Of a stretch of 64,000 bases of DNA, positions 11,044 through 20,492 are shown in pieces. The translations under genes and the position numbers were made by a program. Origin of the DNA: Naganishia liquefaciens (Eukaryota; Basidiomycota; Tremellomycetes; Filobasidiales; Filobasidiaceae); contig BLZA01000013.1 of NCBI GenBank assembly GCA_013423385.1, positions 682,001 to 746,000 of the forward strand. The letters run 5' to 3'. Positions within the stretch are counted from its first letter, which is position 1; each line of letters starts with the position of its first letter. A model generated the notes under the pieces. It was given only the letters and a program-made list of their open reading frames with translations, did no database searches and was not told the origin of the DNA.

Positions 11044-12516
11044 ATGCCTTCCCACGCACATCCTTTCCACAATGCGACCATCCCCGTCAAGCCCTTCCGC
11101 CTTTCGCACACGCAGCAGCAAGTGGACGACATGAAGACCCTCATCCGGCTCTCTCCGCTGGGACCCGCGACATATGAGAACGACCCGGCTCGCGATGAAA
11201 AGATGGGCATCTCGATGCAGAGCATGCGAGAGATCAAGGAAGCCTGGCTCGAGTATGACTGGCTCGCACGGCAGGAAGACCTGAATGCATTGCCGCAGTA
11301 TATCGCGCAGGTGGTCGATACGGATTCAAAGACGGGCAAGGAGCATACCTTTGATGTGCACTTTGTCGGCAAGATGAGTGAAATCGAGGAAGCGATACCA
11401 TTGATTCTGCTGCACGGATGGCCTGGAATGGGGCTGTTTGAATTGACGCCGATGATCGAAGCATTGAAAACGGCCGGTGCGCCGCCTTTGCATCTGATTA
11501 TCATGGAGTGAGTGCGCTGCCGATAGGTCCCGACCTGAGCTGAGCTTGCCTGCAGCTTCCCTGGGTATCTGTACAGCTCGCCTCCTCCCCTTGATGCCGA
11601 TTTCTCGCTCGAGGGCATGATGCGTGTTGCACATGGATTGATGATGGGTCTCGGATTCAAGGAATACGCGGCACAGGGCGGGGATCTGGGGGCGTTTGTC
11701 TCTCGATTGTTGGCGTGTCGGTACAAGGAATGCAAAGGTGAGCTTTTGTAGAATCCTCAGTGAACAATGCTGATGCCATTCCTAGCGATTCATGGTGTGT
11801 AGACTCCTTTTCTCGAGGGTGTCAGCTTACCCCTTTCAGTCAATATGGTCCCCCTTCGAGCGGATCTTCCAGCATTCAAAGATATCCAGCTCAACGACCG
11901 CGACCGGGCACGCATGAAGCGTTTCCATGAATTCAACAATACCGGCAGCGGCTACGCCATCGAACACGCTACCCGACCCTCGACAATCGGATTTGCCCTC
12001 GCAGCCAGTCCGCTGGCACTGGCCGCCTGGGTCGGTGAAAAGTTGCACGAATGGACGGACGAGACACCGCCCATGTCGGTGGTACTACAGTGGTTGACGC
12101 TGTACTGGCTCACACAGACTTTCCCGACGAGTATTTATGCCTACAGGCATACCATGTTCGAGCAGAAGGATCCGACGACGCGCCCGGGCGAGTCGGCCAA
12201 GGATTTTACAAAACCGATGACAGGGACATATGTGGATAAGCCGATGGGATACTCGTTGTTCGAGTACGAGCTGCTCCCGACGCCAATCTCATGGGCTGAG
12301 AAGACGGGCAACCTCGTCTCGTCCGCCGAGCATCAGCATGGTGAGTTCAAGCACGGAAATGGGGGGCGGCGTTTTTTTCTTTTTTTTTTCGTCGCGGTAG
12401 GCTTATGAATTTGGTAAACAGGCGGTCACTTTGCGGCCACGGAGCATCCAGACCTGTTGGCGCAAGATGTCGTCGAGTTTCTCAAGGTCGCTTGGCCCGC
12501 TCGCAAGCGGGATTAG
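11044..12516 (+). CDS. Epoxide hydrolase (EHN-type alpha/beta hydrolase)
   Basis: Five exons: 11044-11507, 11556-11737, 11786-11794, 11840-12340, 12422-12516; 416 residues. The N-terminal EHN domain (about 10-110) precedes the hydrolase core with oxyanion motif HGWPG (124-128), nucleophile Asp198 in QGGDLG, and catalytic His388 in GGHFAATEHPDLLA. This matches microsomal-type epoxide hydrolases, which convert epoxides to diols through an ester on Asp. The third exon is only 9 nt and supplies the Ala-Ile-His part of AIHVNM, a conserved block; without it the frame fails. ATG 11044 was chosen over an in-frame ATG 78 bp upstream because it begins at the usual family start. The last intron contains long T runs. 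Substrate unknown. Confidence 0.92.
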
Positions 12517-12893
12517 GCGTCAGTGGCGGAATCGGAATGGCGTATTGGGTGTATCGCAAAAATCCACATGAATGGGAGTTGTACTGCCTGTTTGAATAGA
12601 ATGCGTAATATATAGCCTTACTGTCGTGACAACTCTGGCACTTGTATATCAAGAATGCTATGGAGTAGAACCGCATGCTAAGCCTCGTGAACTTCCCATC
12701 ATCGGCAGCGACCCCAAGCGACCCCAGGTCCAATCGCGGCTATCAAGAGTCAAGTGTCCGCGCGATGTATCGCAAAAGTGGAGGTCGCGCATGCAACTGG
12801 ATTTTGACAAGTTGAAGTTTGTCGAGTCTGATAGCAGAATTTGGGACATTATTGCTACCGACTCTACAGACATCCCTGCTTAGCCGACTCGTC

Positions 12894-14730
12894 ATGGCCA
12901 GGAGAAGAAAGAACAGGACCCACAACAAGGGAGCAGGTGCCGAGGTGGAAGAGGTGAGCTCGCGGCGCGAGCTAGATTGGTAACTTTGTTTCTGACATTG
13001 ATTGCGATTCGCAGGACAAGGGTCCCAAGTCGTTTGTGATCAAGGCAAGTGCTCTGCCGTGCCTCTTGTTGACCTGTGTATTGACTCCTCTGAATAGTCT
13101 GGAGAAGTCACACGAAGTGTTTCGCAGCTTGTTAAGGATATGCGAAAAGTCATGGAGCCAGGAACTGCCAGTCGTCTGCGAGTGAGTCCCTCGCGCCTTC
13201 AAAGCACAGTCATGCGCTGACCTCGTTGACAGGAACGAGGAGCCGCTCGATTGAGGGATTACCTCGTTATGGCTGGACCTCTTGGTGTTACGCACATGAT
13301 GATATTCACATTGACGGAAGCGGCAAACGTGCACTTGCGGATAGCGAGGATACCGGCTGGACCGACGTTGACGTTTCGTGTGGAACGGTACTCTTTGATG
13401 AAGTGCGTCCTCTAGGCTCGCTCAGGCGGAACAGTGCTGACTTTGCTCATAGGGATTTGATCAACTCGTCCATGCGCAATCTGGGCAAGGCGCCGGGAGG
13501 CGAATACAGGACGCCTCCTTTGGTATGTCGTCGAGGCAAGCTCGCCATGACTGAGACTGATGTCCGCTCCAGCTCGTCCTCAATAACTTTCAGCAACAGC
13601 CAGGCCAGCCACCGAAACCTCAACTCAAGCTCATGGCTTCCATGTTCCAGGGCATGTTCCCTCCTATCCAGGTAGAACGGGTAAGCAAGCGGACAGGATG
13701 CGCCCGCTCGGATGACCTGACCCATGTCGACAGTCGGCTCTCCCATCCTTCCGACGAGTGCTTCTTATCTCGTACCAGACGGAATCCAACCTCATTTCCG
13801 TGCGCCACTACACCATTTCTGTTCGTCCGCACGGCGTCTCTCGCAGGGTCCGTAAATTGCTGGCAAACGCAACGACCTCGAAACCGGCGACGGGACGGAA
13901 GGTCGACCTCGGCTCTGCGGAAGATATCGCCGACTATCTCTTGCGCAGGAACCGTGCCGACTCGAGCACACCATCGGACGCTTCCGGGTACACCGCGGGA
14001 ACTAACTATGATTCTGCGTCAGAGACGGAGGGGTCCGAGGCAGAGAGTGATTCGAACGCAGTCGAGTTGCCGGAGGATTATGTTGGACGGGGCAACAAGA
14101 AGGGATCGAGAAAGGCCGTGAGACTGGTGGAAATGGGACCCAGGATGGAGTTGAGACTGGTCAAGATTGTCGAGGGGCTTGTCGGCAGCAAGAAGGGCGA
14201 GGGCGAGACGGTGTTCCACGAGTTTGGTAAGTTGGCCAGCGTTGTCTGCAGGACGCGGGCTGATAGAACGCTCGTGTGAAGTGCATAAATCAAAGGCCGA
14301 TGCGGCAGCACAACAGGCGGCGAAGGTTGCTCAGCGCAAGGCGCGAGAGGAGAGACGCAAGCAGCAGGAAGCCAATGTCGCTCGCAAACAGGCTGCACTG
14401 GACGCCAAGAAAAAGAAGAAATCCAAGACGGGCGATGACGATGAAGAAGAGGACGAAGATGAAGATGATGACAAGATCATCGTCGATGATGACGAAGTCG
14501 ATATCGAGGGATTCAGTTCTGACGACGAGTTTGCGTATGAGGATCGGTTCGCCAAGGGCGGTGAGCGAGACGACGGGGAAGACTGGAATGACGAGGTGGA
14601 TGCCGGGGATGTGAGTGATGATGAGGATGAGCTCGAGCAGACGGACGACTCGAGTGAGGATGAGGCGCCCCCTGCCAAGAAAAAGCCCCAGGCGCAGCCA
14701 CAGCGGAAGAAGGGTAAGGGCAAGGCTTAA
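12894..14730 (+). CDS. SSF1: Brix-domain ribosome biogenesis factor SSF1/Peter Pan
   Basis: Eight exons: 12894-12953, 13015-13044, 13098-13181, 13233-13402, 13453-13522, 13573-13680, 13734-14226, 14282-14730; 487 residues. The Brix domain spans about 25-270 with PKSFVIKSG, QLVKDMRKVMEP, GPLGVTHMMIF, FPPIQVER and YQTESNLISVRHYTI. SSF1 acts in the nucleolus with RPF1 and RRP15 in pre-60S assembly (27S rRNA processing). After the Brix domain come a Lys/Arg-rich coiled region and a very acidic tail (runs of Asp/Glu), ending in a basic patch. The second intron begins with GC (AAG|GCAAGT at 13045), the only donor that keeps phase there. Confidence 0.95.
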
Positions 14731-15303
14731 TGGGGTTGTTGTAGACAAGTATGAGGATCTTATGGTCAGCTTGTCTCTGGAAACGGACGAGATTGTCGTG
14801 TAAGCGAAGATGGCTGAGTGCCACCAGCGTTGCGTTGTACTTCTTCAATGACAGAGCCGTCCAAGTTGGTCGCGTAAGAAGATTCCATTGCATATCCTGC
14901 TGAAATTCGGGTTGTCATGAGGAATGGGCGACAGCGAGGCCCACGAAACCGACCTGACTCTAACGCATCTCAACGCCGAACGTTCACAACGTTCTCGTCG
15001 TCCCGAGCGTCATCCAAACATCATCGCCCGTATATACCAGATATGTTTCCCGGATCATCGGATGGCTATCTATGGGTTGCCGCCGCCGGAAGTATTCGTC
15101 ACCAAGGGGACCTCCACCAGAATAGATCGCGCATCGCATTGTGTCGGCTCAGCTAGACGGATAACAACGATCTACCGTCTCCCTCTTCCAGATCCCCATC
15201 TCGGGACAGCAATCGCTTTCTGTTCGTGTTCTGAGCATCCGGTCAGCCGGACCAAAGTCAACACTCACACCAAGCTCTCCGGACGCCGCCACAGAGCGCA
15301 AGT
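14731..15303. other. Intergenic, P450 promoter region
   Basis: About 570 bp between two genes on the same strand. Open frames are present but carry no recognisable domain. No repeat seen. Confidence 0.45.
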
Positions 15304-17689
15304 ATGGCAATCCTCGAGGCCGTTCTGCGGCAGCCTTGGTCACATCCTTCGCTCTTGCAAGCAGGCGTAGCAATTATCGGTGCGATCGCAATAGCATTTC
15401 TCTACCGCTTTGTGTGGGTGCCTTATAGGCTGCCTTACAAAAACTTTCCGGGTAAGTACCGGCGTGCGTGCAAAGTCTTCGAGTGTACGGCCTCACTTGC
15501 TTTGCCACTCACAGGTCCTCCATCGGAAAGTTGGGCATTCGGAGCTCTGCCTTCGGTGATCAAGTGTGTGACAGTCTAAATTCCTGACTACAGACGAGCG
15601 TCTAATTTTCGACTTTTGCATACAGGGGGGATCCAGGTGCTGTACACGGAGAATGGATGAAGCAATACGGATTCACCATGTGGTACAAAGGATTCCTGGG
15701 TGTGAGTGTCCATTCGCTCGTTGTGACGTATAGCGCTCAAGCCATCGTACTAGGCACCAAGAATCTGGACGGCCGATCCGGGAGTGATTCAATATCTTCT
15801 GCAGCATGCGTACGATTACCCCAAAGATGAAGGTTCGTGAGCCGTTCCGTGCGGTTCTTTCGATTTGTGGCTCACTCCGATTCGACCGAATCCAGGAACT
15901 CGAGGATTCCTGGAGCAGATCCTTGGGGAAGGCGTTCTCGTGGCGGAAGGAGCAGATCACAAGCGTCAGCGCAAGATCATGAATCCGTTAGTCTCGCTCG
16001 GCGTTGACAAGGGCGACATGCTGAGCATACTCATCGTACAGGAGCTTTGCACCCAACGCGATTCGAGACAACCACACTCCGATCTTTTTGGACAAGGCTT
16101 ATGAGGTGAGTGCTACGCCCTGGAACCCTGCCCTAAAGGCCGACGTCACAGCCGTAGCTTCGCGACACCTTCCGACGAATTGTGGCAGATGCCGAGAACA
16201 GTAACGGCTCGGGCTGCGACTACCTAGACGTGTCATATTGGATCGGCAAGTGCACAATGGACGTCATCGGTTTGGCCGGATTCGACTACGAGTTCAACTC
16301 GCTCGCTGTACCCGACAATGAGCTCGCCAATGCGTTCCACGATCTTTTCTCGACCAACGGGGCCATGTCGATTATGAGCATACTGCAATTCGTCATTCCA
16401 GCCACGAGATTCATTCCGACCCGTCGTATGCGAACGCAGAAGCGATCGCTCGCCATTCAGCAGAAGATAGGAAATGCCTTGATTCAGAAGAAGAAGGAAG
16501 CTGTTCTGAGCGGCAACGTCGAAAAGGAGGGCAAGGATTTACTTTCCTTGATTGTGCGGGCCAATATGGACCCGGATCTCAAGGCGAGCCAGAGAATGTC
16601 GGACAATGAAGTTCTGGGCCAGATTACCACATTCTTCCTTGCAGGTAAGTGGCAGCGAGGCTCTCGGAAGCCACAGTGGAATGACTAACCCCCTTGCAGG
16701 TCAAGAGACGTCTAGTAACGCTCTCACTTGGTGTCTTTGGCAACTGGCTCATAATCAGGCCATACAGGACAAGCTCAGGCAGGAGCTTCTCTCGGTCAGC
16801 GACGAGTACCCCGGAATGTTAGTTTCCTGTGGGGCCACAAGCAGCGTCGAAGGCTCACACGGCCTGCTCTTTTAGGGATACGCTCAACTCTTTGGAGTAT
16901 CTAGATGCGGTCGTGCACGAGATCCTTCGCTTGAACGCGCCGGTACCATCGACTAGACGTGATTCTACACACGAGGCAACGATTCCCTTGAGTAATGCCG
17001 TCAAGGGGAGGGACGGCAAGTTGATTCACGAAATCACAATACCCAAGAATTCAGCCATTTTGGTGTGTGAGTTCCCCCTCGCGCGTTTACACCCTGGTAT
17101 CTGCTGATCGCCTTTGCAGCGATTCTGAACTTGAACACGACCAGCGAGCTTTGGGGTTCCGACGCGGAATGCTTCAGGTGAGTAGAAGCGCTGACGGCAG
17201 GAAATCATGCTCAAGCCTTGCACCTTTCCAGGCCCGAGAGATGGATCGAGGGCAAGGAACAGATGGCGGCCGCGAATTCTATCCCCGGTGTCTATGGCCA
17301 CATGATGACGTTCTTGGGTAAGACTATGTGGGCGGATCAACCAGTGCTGGAATGGCTGAAAGCCTGCATCTTTTAGGTGGACCACGAGCCTGCATGTATG
17401 TACAACGATGCCTTTCGGATAGCACCACAAACTGACACTAGTCTTTAGTGGATTCCGCTTTGCTGTTGTGGAGATCAAGGCTATCCTCTTCGTCCTGATC
17501 CGCGGATTTTACTTTGACCTGCCCACGCCAATGGTCGAGATTGAAAAGAAGACATCGCAAGTACAAGCTACATACAGGCTTTCGGCTGCTGACTTTGAGC
17601 TATTTATCAGGCTTGTCACCCGGCCGTTCGTCAAAGGCGAGCGAGAAAAGGGCCCGCAGATGCCTCTTGCCGTTCGGACCGTGTCGTAA
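15304..17689 (+). CDS. Cytochrome P450 monooxygenase, membrane-anchored
   Basis: Fourteen exons: 15304-15451, 15515-15563, 15626-15701, 15754-15832, 15896-15986, 16042-16105, 16158-16644, 16700-16817, 16876-17066, 17120-17177, 17232-17317, 17377-17395, 17449-17556, 17611-17689; 550 residues. An N-terminal anchor (about 19-39) precedes the core. The I-helix has AGQET (331-335), the K-helix EILR (Glu386, Arg389), and the haem loop FLGGPRACIGFRFA places Cys488 as the iron ligand. The exon carrying GGPRAC is only 19 nt. The last intron starts with GC (at 17557) and joins KKTS to LVTRPFVKGE. It resembles the large basidiomycete CYP families that act on hydrophobic compounds; the substrate cannot be told. 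An epoxide hydrolase lies one gene upstream. Confidence 0.93.
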
Positions 17690-18070
17690 ATCGCCGTCGT
17701 CTCTCTGTGCGATCCAAAAGCTTCACGCAGCAGCCGGCTTTTGTGAGACGCACATGCCTTCCCACCCTAGCACCATGTAATCAAGTATAAAATTGTGGTC
17801 GCCAATACATTGGGAGTCGGAATTGTATGTCTATATATTCGGTTATACTATATGCGACTTGACGTCATTATGTTGCGCTCTTGCGCCGTTATTCGCATCT
17901 TTTGCAATGGCATAGCAAGCTACCCTTTGATCTATTTGTTCCTGTGAAAGATGAAAGATCCACTTGAGTTACCGGGGAGCCCGGCCGTTGTAGTCCATGC
18001 CGGCAGTCGCGGTGCTAAAAGACGCAAGAGTTGATGAGCGTCAAGAAGATGGTCCGCACGAGGTTGCTTA
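17690..18070. other. Intergenic between convergent genes
   Basis: About 380 bp, AT-richer than its surroundings, holding two 3' ends. No other feature seen. Confidence 0.5.
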
Positions 18071-19838
18071 CTAGTTTCCAAAGCAGTCATAATTGAAGTC
18101 GATCTCCTTGACCCGCTTCTCTAGAGCGGACAACACGGTGTCGAACGCGCAAAGTCCATTCTCGTCGGACGGGCAACCCGGGTACGATTTGTCAATGGGC
18201 AATACTGCATCATTGCTAAGGAACGGCGGGTCAGTCTATCTGCAGTCTCGTTGGCGACCTTGACTTACAGGATGAATCGAGCTTGCTTGGTGGGCGTCAT
18301 CTGCGGACACTCGAGCACTTGAATCACCAAGTGCGTCGCGAACGGCACGACCTGCGAAGCGACAAACGAGTTTTGCTGTGCGGGGCGGCCCGTAAGGGGC
18401 GGTGGACCGGAGGCGAAGATGGCGGTGAGGTTGAGCGCGGTCAGAGTGTCGAGGACGACGACCTCGTGGGTCGCGTCGGCATAGATGCTCTGGTTGAGCG
18501 GGAATGTGGCGGGATTCGAGTCGAGCGTGCTGTTGGTCGTCGAATTGTACGCGGACAGCGCTTGGTGCTGGAATCGCGACACAAACTCCTCGAGGTAACC
18601 TTTACCCTGGGCGGCAGAGACGGGCGAGCCGAATCCATTGTTGTAGTAGAATGAGATATCGTAATAGTATTCATAGTCCTTGAGTTCGTCCTCGGTGAAG
18701 AGCGAGCAGAATTTCGAGTAGCCCAAAGCGACGGTCTCATACGAGCAGAGCTGGAGCATGGCGATAATGTCGGTCGTCGTTAGGTTGACACCCGTCAGAT
18801 ATGGCTGCAGCCGTGAGACGGTCGGTTCAAACGCGGTCGCGGCAAAGTTGCTTGCTGCCGTCGAGCCAATCTGTCCGCGCGCGGCGACATTCGAGTTTTT
18901 GCAGATCTCGTACGGCGCACCTGTATTGTTGAATCCCGAGGCCTCGACGACAAGTTCGAGATTGACCTGGTCGAGGAATTCGGGTACGCCAAAGAACCCG
19001 GCGGCAAAGTTTTGCGCCGTCTTGACCATACGGTCCTGGCTCTCGGTCCGGAAGACGGGCAGGGCGCCTTGCTCGGTGAAATTATTCAAGAGATGGCCGT
19101 AGAGCTGACGGGCTTCGATGCCCAACTCAAAGTTTTGCAGTCTGCCGAACGGGGTCAAGACTTCGGCGCCGAGCTTGTATGTCCAATCGTTGAGGAAGCT
19201 GAGGTTGCCGGTGGCGTTGAACCCTGTGTTGGACTTGACGGCCTGCTGCAGTTTTGCGGAGAACGTCGTCGGCAAGCTACCGCTCGTGGGGTATCGAGCG
19301 CCGTGTCGGTACAAGATATGGCTAAGCGCGAATGTTAGCGAGGAATGACCTCAGCGGCGTTTAACCAAGTCGCTTACACCTGGGTAATCTCGCACTGATC
19401 CGGCACCAACGGCGAGGCATTGTCGAGGCCGTAGAAGCTACTGTTGACGCTGTACCAAGGCGCCAAGTTTCCCCACGTTTTGAAGAGGCTAAACTCGGAC
19501 GAAGCATTGTTATCTGCCGGCTTGGCTCCGACCAAGGGGAAGAAGGCTTCGTTGCTATTGGGATAGGCGGCTGCCGTTTGTATGGCGAGCGGCTCGGCAC
19601 CGGTGGCGGTCACGCCGGGGAAGCCGATGACTGTTTCGGCGGGGAACAGGGCAGAGTTGACCGAGGCTAGGAGACGCGAGTCAGCGAATGCCACAGATGG
19701 CTAGCTCTCGAGCAAAGACTCACTTCCCGTGGGGGGAAAGACGTCCGAGGATGTCGCACCGGCGATTCCGGTTCGCTTTTGGAATGGAGACGCAACGACC
19801 GCGGTCAATGCGGGGAGGATGATAATGGCGTACTTCAT
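18071..19838 (-). CDS. Secreted histidine acid phosphatase (phytase family)
   Basis: Four exons: 19838-19724, 19666-19378, 19321-18269, 18215-18071; 533 residues. A signal peptide (MKYAIIILPALTAVVAS) is followed by a propeptide-like KR. The catalytic motif RHGARYP (140-146, nucleophile His141) comes directly after a splice junction, preceded by CEITQVHILY. The second active-site segment reads ADATHEVVV (His420-Glu421), where phytases usually have His-Asp or His-Ala-Glu. Many NxS/T sites suggest glycosylation, and conserved Cys residues include the final DCFGN. Such enzymes release phosphate from phytate or other phosphomonoesters outside the cell. Phytase proper versus a broad acid phosphatase is undecided. 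TATA-like sequence is not obvious upstream. Confidence 0.92.
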
Positions 19839-20492
19839 ATCGGCCCGGAAGGTACTTTTGATCTGGACCTGCCAAATCCCTAGCAAAGTTTCGCTGGTCG
19901 ATGGTATTTATACAGTATCCAGCCGCAAGATCCAACGTCGTCAGTGTAGCAGAGAACGTTCTTCGGAACGCTGTCGGGGGGATCGAGCGAGGGTCTGGAC
20001 AACCCCTAGGAACGTCTCGCGCTCGTCTATGCACGTTTGATCCGCACAAGACACCATTTCCGGCAGACGTCGAGCGTGGGGGACCACTCGAGCCGAGCAT
20101 TGGGCGCTATAGGACTGCTATACGGAGCAATTGGAATGGCTATTAATATGTCCTCGATATAATTAGGCGGGAGCAGTCGGGCTTGTCCGAAATATCGTGG
20201 CCTGAGGGGGCGGGGGGCACGCACGAGTACGTGAATGCTCATACGCCAAGTGTTCGGCTCTCATCTCTGGAACGTCCTCGGGCGAACACGATGCCAAAGT
20301 TGCCCTGGGTGCTCCCGCAAAACGCACTAAGCCCTAGGCCCTAGGCCCCGGGTCCATCCGCTCCTACCCTGCACAAAAACCACATCAAATCGAAATACCC
20401 ATTTTTCATTCTGTACAACCCTCGATATCCCAAAAGAAAAGAAAAGGAGAGAATCTAATCCCCCTTCGGCCCTATCCACGCTCCCGTACAAG
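19839..20492. other. Intergenic, phytase promoter and ING 3' flank
   Basis: About 650 bp. It should contain the upstream region of the phosphatase gene, but I could not assign specific regulator sites. No additional gene seen. Confidence 0.45.

Noticed and set aside
14290-14748. 152-residue hydrophobic minus-strand frame in the SSF1 tail
   Set aside because: It is the reverse complement of the Asp/Glu- and Lys-rich SSF1 tail, which reads as Ile/Leu/Val-rich on the other strand.
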